The notes under the pieces are model-generated. The model worked only from the letters and a program-made list of their open reading frames with translations. It was not told the origin of the DNA and made no database searches. The translations under genes were made by a program, and so were the position numbers. Shown one piece after another: positions 50,618-58,854 of a stretch of 61,194 nucleotides of DNA. The stretch is from Prevotella sp. Lineage in GTDB: Bacteria > Bacteroidota > Bacteroidia > Bacteroidales > Bacteroidaceae. The stretch spans positions 1-61,194 of the forward strand of contig JAFUZD010000118.1 of NCBI GenBank assembly GCA_017476785.1, in the 5' to 3' direction. Each line of letters opens with the position of its first letter. Position 1 is the stretch's first letter.

Positions 50618-53581
50618 TCAGAAGCGCCCCGGACGGCCGAAGCCTCCACCGCCGAATCCGCCGCGCGTGCCACCGCGACCTCCACCGCCACCGAAGCCCG
50701 GCCTGTCGCCGCCACCGCCCGGACCGCCACGCATACTGTTCTGACCGCCAAAGGCATTGAAGCGATAGATGACGTGCAGCATTGCATAGCTGTTGATGGC
50801 GTTCGACTCCACATCACTACGCATCATCGCATTAATGGTACGGCTGATGGTAGACTGCTGATGCAGGATGTCGTAGAACTGCAACGACAGCGTGAGGGCA
50901 TTGCCTTTCAGGAAAGAGTGGCTCAGCTGCGCATTCCATATCAGCTCGTTGGTATTCATCGATGCGTCGCTGTAGCCCCGGCGACTGTTCATCCCCATAT
51001 CGGTAGCGATGCGCGTGCCCCACGGCAGCGTGACGTTCGTATTGAAGCCATAGGCAAACTGCCACGTGTCGAGGTCGGCCGTGGCCTGCAAGTCGTTGCG
51101 CGAGTGGACATAGGTGAGCGAGCCCGTCAGTTCAAACTCAATCCACGCGTTGCGATAGCTGGCAGCCAGCCGCTCGCCGAGCGTGGTCGACCGCGTGACG
51201 CTCTTCTGCGACGAGGCGTTACGCTGTGGCGACACGTAGCCCACGTAATGGTTATAACCCAGATTGGTCGATGTGTTCACGTTGAAGTAGCCGGCCGAGT
51301 CAACGGCGGTATTGAACATAAAGAATCCCTGCGCGTTCCAGTTGCCGTTGATATTCTCGGGCCGCGTGGTCCGTCCGCCCGTCTGGGCATCGTAGGTCAC
51401 CATATTGCTGATGGAGTTGCGGGTGGTTGAGAAGTTCACATTAGCCATCACGGCACGCTGGCGCGCCTGAATGTAGTTGTTGTAGAACAAGCGGAAACTC
51501 TGGGTGAAGGCCGGCTTCAGTCCCGGATTACCCTTCGTGATGTTCAGCGGGTCGCTGTTGTCCGTGATGTCGAGCAGGTCGGTCATACTGGGCTGGCTGC
51601 TCTGTCCGCGGTAGTTGAAGCGCAGCTGGCTGACGTTGCTGATTTTCCAGCGGAAGTCGGCCGTCGGCGTGAAGTTGGTCACGTTGCGTGTGGTGTCGGT
51701 GTGCACGCCCTGATAGTCTTGCGTGAAGTGCGACCGTTGCGGAATCACCTGCATACCCACGTTGAAGTTGTAGGCCTTACGCACTACGCGGAGCATCACC
51801 TCGGCCGTGTGGATATAGTTGCGGTACTCCGAGAAGCGGCTCAGGTCGTCGTCCAGATAGCTTTCCATCGGGCTGCCGAGGCGCGACAGATACTGGTCCC
51901 AGCCCCGATAGAAGGGCGACAGGTCGCTGAAGTCGATGCCTACGTTACTGAAGTCGTAGGTCGACCGGTCGCTCTTGGTATACTTATACTGGTACTGATA
52001 GCTGAACTGCAAGTAGGTCTGCCGTGCCACGGGTTCGCTGTAAGTGGCGCGCAGGCTGTAGTCGTGGTTCTTCGTCGGTGTCAGGTTCCAGCGGTTGGTC
52101 TGGTAGGTAGAGTCCGTTCCCAGCGTGTTGAGCACCTGATACAGCTCTACGTTGCTCGTTGAGAGCGACTTGCTGCTGCCGCTGCCGCTATTGGCGCCCA
52201 GCACCAGCGTGACGTTGCGCCCGTTATTGCTCAGCCGGCGGTTCAGCTGCAGCGTTCCGCCGATGCTCTTCGAGTCGCTGTACGAGATGGACTGCTGCGT
52301 GCGGCTGTTCTTCACCAGCCCCTCCTCGGCCATCTGGTCGATGAGCGACTGCTGCGAGGCCGTGTTGAGGGCGAAGGCATAAGGGTCGCTGTCGAACGTG
52401 GCCTCGCTGCTGGTGTTCTCCCCGTCACTGCTGTTATAGCGCAGCTGCGGGCGAAACATTATGTTGGTCATCGTGTCGGGCGTCCACTCTACGCGCATCT
52501 GCCCGTTCCAGCTGTTGCTGCGCGAGTAGTTCTGCGCCAAGCTGTTGGTATATTGGTTCTGCTCGCCGAGGAAGTTCTGGCTGGAGCGGCGCGTCCACTG
52601 GTCGCCGTCACTATGGTTCCACCTGATGCTTCCGTCCAGCTTCACCACGCCTTTCTTCTCGTAGTTCACGTTGAAGCCCAGCATCTTCGAGGCCGTCAGC
52701 CCCTGCCGTCCGCCGCCGAAGCGTCCGAAGCCGCCACCGCCGGGGAATCCCATATCGTTGGTATTGTTGGCACTGGCAAAGAGCATCGTCTTCAACCCAT
52801 CAGAGAAGCGCGCCCCCATCAGCCGTCCCGAGTAGCGGTCGTGCGTTCCGGCGGCGAGGTCGATGTTGCTGAAGAGGCCGCGATTCATTCCCGGCTTGAT
52901 GCCGAAGTCGAGCACCGTCTGCTCCTCACCGTCGTCGATGCCGCTGACGCGGGCCAAATCGCTCTTCTGGTCGTAGGCTTTGATGCGGTCGACGATCGAG
53001 GTCGGCAGATTCTTCATTGCCGTCTTCGTGTCGCCCGTCATAAATTCTTTGCCGTCTACCAGAATCTTCTTCACTGTCTTTCCGTTGATCGTGATGGTAC
53101 CGTCGTCAGAGACCTCGGCACCGGGCAAGCGGCGCACCAGTTCCTCAACCACCGACCCCTCGGGCGTGCGATAGGCCGAGGCATTATAGACAAAGGTGTC
53201 GGCCCGCAGCGTCACCTTAGCTGCGTGACCCTCTACGACGGCTCCCTGCAGCAGGATGGCGTCGCTCTCCAGCTTGATATTGCCCATCGCAAGGTCTTTG
53301 TCGGTGCTGACGGTGATGTTCTTGGTGTAAGCCTTATAGCCCACGAACGTCACTTGCAGGATATACTTGCCGCCCGCGGGTGCCTTCAGCCTGAAGTTTC
53401 CGTTCGTATCCGTCACGTCGCCTACGGCCATCGTACTGTCGCTCTTGAGCAGCTTCACCGTGGCCATCGGCACACCCTCCTGCTCGTCGGGGTCAATCAC
53501 ACGCCCCGTCACAGCCTGCTGCGCCATCGCAACGGCCGTCATCCACAGGAGCACTGCTATTACAGAAAATCGTTTCATCAT
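50618..53581 (-). CDS. SusC-like outer-membrane beta-barrel protein with Gly-rich tail
   Basis: Protein of 987 aa. Signal peptide, then a carboxypeptidase-like regulatory domain (about 22-110: VTGRVIDPDEQEGVPMATVKL, GNFRLKAPAGGKYILQVTFVGY), a plug (about 120-240) and a long outer barrel. The last ~45 residues are extremely Gly-rich (GGPGGGGDRPGFGGGGG), with another Gly-rich patch near residue 280 (GFPGGGGFGRFGGG). No TonB-box or SusD partner is obvious. This family includes barrels of unknown ligand. It is a single-gene unit. Confidence 0.9.
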   Translation of the reverse strand: MMKRFSVIAVLLWMTAVAMAQQAVTGRVIDPDEQEGVPMATVKLLKSDSTMAVGDVTDTNGNFRLKAPAGGKYILQVTFVGYKAYTKNITVSTDKDLAMGNIKLESDAILLQGAVVEGHAAKVTLRADTFVYNASAYRTPEGSVVEELVRRLPGAEVSDDGTITINGKTVKKILVDGKEFMTGDTKTAMKNLPTSIVDRIKAYDQKSDLARVSGIDDGEEQTVLDFGIKPGMNRGLFSNIDLAAGTHDRYSGRLMGARFSDGLKTMLFASANNTNDMGFPGGGGFGRFGGGRQGLTASKMLGFNVNYEKKGVVKLDGSIRWNHSDGDQWTRRSSQNFLGEQNQYTNSLAQNYSRSNSWNGQMRVEWTPDTMTNIMFRPQLRYNSSDGENTSSEATFDSDPYAFALNTASQQSLIDQMAEEGLVKNSRTQQSISYSDSKSIGGTLQLNRRLSNNGRNVTLVLGANSGSGSSKSLSTSNVELYQVLNTLGTDSTYQTNRWNLTPTKNHDYSLRATYSEPVARQTYLQFSYQYQYKYTKSDRSTYDFSNVGIDFSDLSPFYRGWDQYLSRLGSPMESYLDDDLSRFSEYRNYIHTAEVMLRVVRKAYNFNVGMQVIPQRSHFTQDYQGVHTDTTRNVTNFTPTADFRWKISNVSQLRFNYRGQSSQPSMTDLLDITDNSDPLNITKGNPGLKPAFTQSFRLFYNNYIQARQRAVMANVNFSTTRNSISNMVTYDAQTGGRTTRPENINGNWNAQGFFMFNTAVDSAGYFNVNTSTNLGYNHYVGYVSPQRNASSQKSVTRSTTLGERLAASYRNAWIEFELTGSLTYVHSRNDLQATADLDTWQFAYGFNTNVTLPWGTRIATDMGMNSRRGYSDASMNTNELIWNAQLSHSFLKGNALTLSLQFYDILHQQSTISRTINAMMRSDVESNAINSYAMLHVIYRFNAFGGQNSMRGGPGGGGDRPGFGGGGGRGGTRGGFGGGGFGRPGRF

Positions 53582-53729
53582 CGTTTAGCTTAACGTTGAG
53601 AGTTTAAAGATTAAAGCTCATTTTGCTCTTTTTGACGCGGCGCCGTCGTAAAAGTTTAACCTCGGCACAAATAATTATGAACGAAGAACGGCGAATTATG
53701 AATTAATTTGCTACCTTTGCACCCGCAAA

Positions 53730-54806
53730 ATGGAACCACAGAAGATTATCATCTCGGACAATATCCGCCAATCGCTGACCCAAGCGATACAGGAAGCAGA
53801 CTACGACAGGCTGTTCGTCCTCGTCGATGAGACTACGCGCAGGCTCTGCCTGCCGCTCGTCAGCGAGATTGAAGCCGTGGCGCAGGCGCGCATCATCACC
53901 ATCCAGCCCGGCGACACCAACAAGTCGCTCGACACGCTGGCTCACGTCTGGAGCGAGCTGCAGCAGGGCGGAGCCACGCGCCACTCGCTGATGGTCAATC
54001 TGGGTGGCGGGATGGTGACCGACCTCGGTGGCTTTGCTGCCAGCACCTTCAAGCGCGGCATTGCCTACATCAACATCCCCACCACACTGCTCTCGATGGT
54101 CGATGCCTCTGTGGGAGGCAAGACGGGCATCAACTTCGGAGGCCTGAAGAACGAGGTGGGGGTCTTCCGCAATGCGCAGGCGGTCATTCTGGATGCCGTC
54201 TTCCTGAAGACGATGGACACTGAGAATCTGCTCTCGGGCTATGCAGAGATGCTGAAGCACGGGCTCATCAACACGGTAGAGATGTGGGCTGGGCTGATAG
54301 GCGGAAAAGACGCGTGGATGACAGAGGCCGGATGTCCGGCGACGGCGTCCACACCGATTCCCGTCCGCCTCATTGCCGACAGCGTGGCCGTGAAGCAGCG
54401 CATCGTCACCGAAGACCCTACGGAGCAGGGCATCCGTAAGGCACTGAACCTCGGCCACACGGCGGGCCACGCCTTCGAGTCGCTGGCACTGCAACGCACG
54501 CCCATCCTCCACGGATATGCCGTGGCCTACGGCCTCATTGTCGAGCTCTATCTCAGTTGCATCAAGACGGGCTTCCCCGTCGACCAGATGCGTCAGACGG
54601 TCAGCTTCATACGCGAGCACTACGGACGGATGGCCATCACCTGCGACGACTATCCGCAGCTGATTCAACTGATGCACCACGACAAGAAGAACGTGGCGGG
54701 CACCATCAACTTCACCCTGCTGGGTGGCATCGGCGACATCCGCATCAACCAGACGGCCAGCGAGGACGAAATCCGCGAGGCACTGGACTTCTATCAAGAA
54801 TGTTAA
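53730..54806 (+). CDS. aroB: 3-dehydroquinate synthase
   Basis: Second enzyme of the shikimate pathway, 358 aa, NAD- and metal-dependent. Motifs: NLGGGMVTDLGGFAASTFKRG (NAD loop), PTTLLSMVDASVGGKTGIN, AEMLKHG and NLGHTAGHAFE with metal-binding His. A TACCTTTG box (53712-53719) ends 10 bases before the ATG, so the leader is very short. Confidence 0.96.
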   Translation: MEPQKIIISDNIRQSLTQAIQEADYDRLFVLVDETTRRLCLPLVSEIEAVAQARIITIQPGDTNKSLDTLAHVWSELQQGGATRHSLMVNLGGGMVTDLGGFAASTFKRGIAYINIPTTLLSMVDASVGGKTGINFGGLKNEVGVFRNAQAVILDAVFLKTMDTENLLSGYAEMLKHGLINTVEMWAGLIGGKDAWMTEAGCPATASTPIPVRLIADSVAVKQRIVTEDPTEQGIRKALNLGHTAGHAFESLALQRTPILHGYAVAYGLIVELYLSCIKTGFPVDQMRQTVSFIREHYGRMAITCDDYPQLIQLMHHDKKNVAGTINFTLLGGIGDIRINQTASEDEIREALDFYQEC

Positions 54807-54859
54807 GGAGGTATAGTAAAACTACTACCTATTTTATATTTACTAACAATCTTTGTCAG

Positions 54860-54886
54860 GGCGAGTTCGTGAGAACTCGCCTTTTG
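54860..54886 (+). terminator. Terminator after aroB
   Basis: Perfect 9-bp stem GGCGAGTTC/GAACTCGCC with a GTGA loop and TTTT. A weaker hairpin (AGGTATAGTA...TACTACCT) precedes it. Confidence 0.85.
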
Positions 54887-54930
54887 TATATCGGCGCGCT
54901 GGGTACAAGCCGAAGCGACGGGCAGATTGC

Positions 54931-55899
54931 TCACCGAGCCAGTCGCTGGGCCTCAGCACGGGCGGGCTTGCCCGTGGCGGTCAGTGGGATGCGGTCGACG
55001 GACACATAATAGCGCGGCTGCTCGTAGGGCGACAGCACGCGGCGGCACACCTCGCGCCAACGCCCGGCATCGGGGGCTTCGACCAGCAGCACGGCGGCCT
55101 CGCCCAACACGACATCCTTACGCTTCGTCACCAGAAAAGGAACGGGAATATGCGGGCGCAGGCGGGCTTCCAGCGCTTCTATCTGTAGCTTGAGACCGCC
55201 GGAACAGATGACGTTGTCGCGACGGCCGAGGATGCGGAACAGGCTGCCCTGCGGGGCTATCTCGGCAATGTCGTTGGTCACCAGCCGCTCGGCGCAGAGG
55301 GCCGGTGCATCGACGACGAGGCAACCCTCGGCACTGAGCGAAATGTCAATGCCCTCCATCGGCGTATACCACTGGCTGCGCCCGGGGCCGTTGAGGCGGC
55401 GCAGGGCTACGTGCGACAGCGTCTCGGTCATCCCGTACGTGCTCCACACATTATGGGGGAAATCTTTCAGTGCCTCGGCCAGCGACTCGTCGACAGCCCC
55501 GCCGCCGATAATCAGATGGCGGATGCGCATCAGGCGTTCGCGCTCCTCTGGCACCTGCAGCGAATTATAGACTTGCAACGGCACCATCGCAGCAAACTGT
55601 ATCCCGTCGTTCGCCACGCCGCTCAGCGGATGCCCATCTGGTTCCACCGCAATCAGCCGCAGGCCGCAGGTCTGTGCCCGCACCACCATCATCTTGCCGG
55701 CAATATAATCAACAGGCAGACACAGCAGCGCAACGTCGCCGGACTGCAAACCGAGGAAGCGGCACGTCATCCGCGCCGAGGCTTCCATCCTGCGTTTCTC
55801 TACGCGCAGTGCCTTCGGTTGGCCTGTCGACCCGCTGGTATGCACCAGCACGGTGGGCTCGTCGTTCTGCCACTCGGCCAAGAATTCGTCTACGGTCAT
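54931..55899 (-). CDS. menE: o-Succinylbenzoate--CoA ligase, short form
   Basis: Adenylate-forming enzyme of menaquinone synthesis, 322 aa, shorter than the ~480-residue classic form, as usual in Bacteroidetes. The AMP-binding motif VHTSGSTGQPKAL is near the N-terminus; STYGMTET, the FRILGRRDNVICSGG hinge and a final Lys in ATGKPAR are present. Last men gene of the run, 97 bases (filled with repeats) after menC. Confidence 0.93.
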   Translation of the reverse strand: MTVDEFLAEWQNDEPTVLVHTSGSTGQPKALRVEKRRMEASARMTCRFLGLQSGDVALLCLPVDYIAGKMMVVRAQTCGLRLIAVEPDGHPLSGVANDGIQFAAMVPLQVYNSLQVPEERERLMRIRHLIIGGGAVDESLAEALKDFPHNVWSTYGMTETLSHVALRRLNGPGRSQWYTPMEGIDISLSAEGCLVVDAPALCAERLVTNDIAEIAPQGSLFRILGRRDNVICSGGLKLQIEALEARLRPHIPVPFLVTKRKDVVLGEAAVLLVEAPDAGRWREVCRRVLSPYEQPRYYVSVDRIPLTATGKPARAEAQRLAR

Positions 55900-55903
55900 T
55901 CTT

Positions 55904-55990
55904 TTGAATTGAGAATTGAGAGTTGAGAATTGGGAATTGAGAGTTGAGAATTGAGAGTTGAGAATTGAGAATTAAGAATTGGGAATTGAG
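55904..55990. repeat. Family A repeat, simple tandem form, locus 4
   Basis: Tandem GAATTGAGA(G/A)TTGA units filling the menC-menE gap; the minus-strand copy has no ATGATTAC core or complementary half, so no large hairpin forms. Confidence 0.8.
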
Positions 55991-55995
55991 GATTC

Positions 55996-57036
55996 CTATT
56001 TATATCGTTCACTCCGCCAAAGCTGCTCCCCCCGAATCTCCAGCGGCATTGGGATATTGTCGGTAAAGAGCTGCCCCGTTCCCAATCCCTGATAGCGGGC
56101 AGCACCTTCACCGGCCGTTTCCTCACGCAGCACGTCGGCGCACAGCTGCGCAATGGTATTGAGGCCGACATTGCTCTCCAGCGCCGACGTTATCCACCAG
56201 CCGATACCCATATCACGGGCTATGCTGATCCATTCGCGTGTGCCGCTGATGCCACCGTGGAGCGAGGGTTTCAACACGATGTAGGCCGGACGGACAATGT
56301 TGAGCATCTGCCGTTTGGCTGCCTCGTCGGCGATGCCTATCAGCTCTTCGTCGAGGGCGATGGGCAGCGGCGACTCACGACACAGCTCCGACAGAAAAGC
56401 CCACTGGCGCGGCCGGATGGGCTGCTCAATGCTGTGGATGCCATACTGCGACAGCAGCTCCAGCCGATAGAGGGCATCTTCATAGCTGAAAGCACCGTTG
56501 GCATCGACGCGCAGCTCCAATTCGCGGCGCGAGAAGCGTTCACGCACGCGCCGCACCAGTTCCAGCTCGCGGTCGAAGTCAATGGCTCCGATTTTCAGTT
56601 TGATACAGCGGAAGCCTGCAGCCATCTTCTCCTCCAGCCTGCCCAGCATCTCGTCGTACGACCCCATCCAGATGAGGCCGTTGATGGGGATGCCCTGTTC
56701 GCCTCGGCTGAAGGGGGTGTCGAACAGACGGTCGCCGTTCTGCAGGCCGAGCAGTGCCGTCTCCAGCCCGAAGAGCATCGAGGGGTAGGCGCGCATCGCT
56801 GCATAGTCGATGCGTCCCGTCTGCTCCACTTGGTCGCAGAACTGGCGCAGCCGTTCGGCATAGTCGGGTATGTCATCGCAGCTCAGCTGCGGCAGCGGAG
56901 CGCACTCGCCAAGTCCTCTCCGCTCGCCCTCCACGGCTTCCACCAGCCATATCCGCCGTTCGGTGTATATGCCGCGGCTGGTCCCCGCGGGTTGTTTGAA
57001 ATGGAGCACGCGCTCCTTAATCGTAATCTTCATCAT
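55996..57036 (-). CDS. menC: o-Succinylbenzoate synthase
   Basis: Enolase-superfamily enzyme of 346 aa, dehydrating SHCHC to o-succinylbenzoate in menaquinone synthesis. Catalytic pattern: KLKIGAIDFDRE (Lys), LRVDANGAFS (Asp), SIEQPIRP (Glu), LDEELIG (Asp) and YIVLKPSLHGG (Lys). The stop is TAG, one of two clear TAG stops in the window. The menB gene lies upstream beyond an inserted GxxExxY gene and repeats. Confidence 0.94.
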   Translation of the reverse strand: MMKITIKERVLHFKQPAGTSRGIYTERRIWLVEAVEGERRGLGECAPLPQLSCDDIPDYAERLRQFCDQVEQTGRIDYAAMRAYPSMLFGLETALLGLQNGDRLFDTPFSRGEQGIPINGLIWMGSYDEMLGRLEEKMAAGFRCIKLKIGAIDFDRELELVRRVRERFSRRELELRVDANGAFSYEDALYRLELLSQYGIHSIEQPIRPRQWAFLSELCRESPLPIALDEELIGIADEAAKRQMLNIVRPAYIVLKPSLHGGISGTREWISIARDMGIGWWITSALESNVGLNTIAQLCADVLREETAGEGAARYQGLGTGQLFTDNIPMPLEIRGEQLWRSERYK

Positions 57037-57054
57037 CAGCTTCTCCTATTTATT

Positions 57055-57240
57055 TGACATAATAACGGGTTATAGACATAATAACATATGAACAGATATT
57101 TAGACAGAATAACATAAGAACAGATATTTAGACAGAATAACATATGGACAGATTTTGGACAGAATAACATAAGGACAGATATTGGACAGAATAACATAAG
57201 GACAGATTTTAGACAGAATAACGTATGAACATAATAACAG
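57055..57240. repeat. Family D array, left of the GxxExxY gene
   Basis: Six or so head-to-tail units of 27-28 bases, consensus AGACAGAATAACATAAGGACAGATTTT. The same unit in the opposite orientation lies at 57675-57764, so the two arrays form inverted repeats around the gene. There are no unique spacers, so it is not CRISPR. Confidence 0.88.
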
Positions 57241-57264
57241 ATGGGTAGATGGAGTGATGGGGGA

Positions 57265-57651
57265 TTAAGTGGAAGGCTTACGGTATAAGCGGTATTTTCG
57301 TTTTATCTGAAGTTCTTCTGCACCAAAATTGATAAGCAAACCATTGTCTACGCCCGTAGCCGTCAAGTAATTGACCAGCTGGACTTCGTGAGCAATATGA
57401 AGTGTTTGCACTGCTTTCAGCTCCAGAATCAACTGGCGCTCAACAATGATATCAGCTTTAAACTCACCAACAATCGTCTGCTTATAATAGACGTTGATGG
57501 GCCTCTCCACCTCGTAAGCAAGCTGATTGTCGTGCAATTCTATCAACATTGCATTTTTATAGACCGCCTCCAAATAGCCCGGTCCCAATTGTCGCCGCAC
57601 ATTACCCGCGCATCGCATCACCGTCCGTATCAGCTCTTCCACATTCACCAT
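57265..57651 (-). CDS. GxxExxY family protein, PD-(D/E)XK nuclease-like
   Basis: Protein of 128 aa with the family signature GPGYLEAVYK (G-x-x-E-x-x-Y) near residue 22. The later KADIIVERQLILELKA segment carries Asp and Glu-x-Lys spaced as in PD-(D/E)XK nucleases, followed by HEVQLVNYLTATGVDNGLLINFG. The family is often multicopy in Bacteroidetes genomes, with unknown function. It lies inside the men operon between menB and menC, flanked on both sides by inverted copies of a 27-bp array, which suggests it moves or is copied with them. Confidence 0.9.
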   Translation of the reverse strand: MVNVEELIRTVMRCAGNVRRQLGPGYLEAVYKNAMLIELHDNQLAYEVERPINVYYKQTIVGEFKADIIVERQLILELKAVQTLHIAHEVQLVNYLTATGVDNGLLINFGAEELQIKRKYRLYRKPST

Positions 57652-57674
57652 ATTATGTTCTTCTATATATAAAT

Positions 57675-57764
57675 CTATGTTCTTATGTCTATAACTCTGT
57701 TATTATGTTATTATGTCCAAAACCCGTTCTTATGTTATTATGTCTAAAACCCGTTATTATGTCT
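57675..57764. repeat. Family D array, right of the GxxExxY gene (inverted)
   Basis: Three to four units such as GTTATTATGTTATTATGTCC plus AAAACCC, 27 bases each, reverse complement of the left array. The array stops 6 bases before the menB stop codon. Confidence 0.85.
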
Positions 57765-57770
57765 CAAAAA

Positions 57771-58628
57771 TTAAGGTATCTGGGGATATTTATCGAAGTC
57801 GGGTTTGCGCTTCTCGAGGAAAGCCCGGCCGCCCTCCTGCGCCTCGTCGAGGAAGTAGTAGAGCATCGTGGCATCGCCCGCCAGCTGCTGGATACCCGCC
57901 TGACCGTCGAGCTCGGCATTCAGTCCCGCCTTAATCATTCGCAGTGCCAGCGGCGAGCGTTCCATCATCTCCTCCGCCCAGCTGACACACTCGTCCTCCA
58001 GTTCGGCCAGCGGCACCACGCGGTTCACCAGCCCCATCTGCTCAGCCTCGCGCGCCGAATACTGGCGACAGAGGAACCATATCTCGCGGGCCTTCTTCTG
58101 ACCGACGATGCGAGCCAGATAGGAAGAGCCGAAGCCGGCATCAAACGAGCCCACCTTAGGGCCTGTCTGCCCGAAGATGGCATTCTCTGAGGCAATGGTC
58201 AGGTCGCACACCAGATGGAGCACGTGGCCCCCGCCGATGGCATAGCCGTTGACCATTGCAATGACGGGCTTGGGCAGCCGGCGTATCTGCATCTGCACGT
58301 CGAGCACGCTGAGCCGCGGCACGCCAGCCTCATCGATGTAGCCGCCCCGCCCCTTCACGTTCATATCGCCGCCCGAGCAGAAAGCGTGCTTCACGTCTTC
58401 CGGCCGCTGTCCCTCGGGCACTTCCGACATTGCCCCCGTCAGCAGCACCACGCGGATGCGCTGCAGCTCGCGCACCTCAGCAAAGGCACGGCTCAGCTCC
58501 AGCGTGGTCAGCGGGGTAAAGGCATTGCGGTAGCGCGGCCGGTTGATGGTAATCTTGGCTATACCGTTATACTCTTCGAAGCGTATCTCCTCGAACTTTC
58601 TGATCTCTTTCCATTCTCTTGTTGCCAT
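57771..58628 (-). CDS. menB: 1,4-Dihydroxy-2-naphthoyl-CoA synthase
   Basis: Crotonase-fold enzyme of 285 aa closing the naphthoate ring in menaquinone synthesis. Motifs: [67 protein letters not shown] and the C-terminal KRKPDF. ATG 58628 is preferred over 58646. A TATCTTTG box lies at 58668-58661 on the minus strand. First gene of the menB-menC-menE run. Confidence 0.95.
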   Translation of the reverse strand: MATREWKEIRKFEEIRFEEYNGIAKITINRPRYRNAFTPLTTLELSRAFAEVRELQRIRVVLLTGAMSEVPEGQRPEDVKHAFCSGGDMNVKGRGGYIDEAGVPRLSVLDVQMQIRRLPKPVIAMVNGYAIGGGHVLHLVCDLTIASENAIFGQTGPKVGSFDAGFGSSYLARIVGQKKAREIWFLCRQYSAREAEQMGLVNRVVPLAELEDECVSWAEEMMERSPLALRMIKAGLNAELDGQAGIQQLAGDATMLYYFLDEAQEGGRAFLEKRKPDFDKYPQIP

Positions 58629-58709
58629 TATCTTTCGTTTTTTCATTTGATTGTGTCTGCAAAGATATAAAAAAAGTTTCGCTATTCTGCCGCAACGGGG
58701 ATAGTTTTT

Positions 58710-58797
58710 GAGGCAGAAACAAGCTGTTTGCAGTACAGAAACAAGTTGTTTGCAGCACAGAAACAGACTGTTTGCGGTACGGAAACAAATCCGATTG
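58710..58797. repeat. Family B tandem repeat, locus 2
   Basis: Units of 22 bases at 58710, 58732 and 58754 and a partial one at 58776, each centred on GAAACAAG(T/C)TGTTTGC. Same unit length and core as 32755-32820. It fills the divergent gap between menB and the nucleoside kinase. Confidence 0.87.
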
Positions 58798-58854
58798 CTT
58801 GCTACTATGGAAAAAAAACGCTATCTTTGCAACATCAACTAAGCACGACGCACT

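Noticed and set aside
57055-57240. CRISPR array
   Set aside because: Units of 27-28 bases follow one another with no unique spacers, and no cas gene is near.
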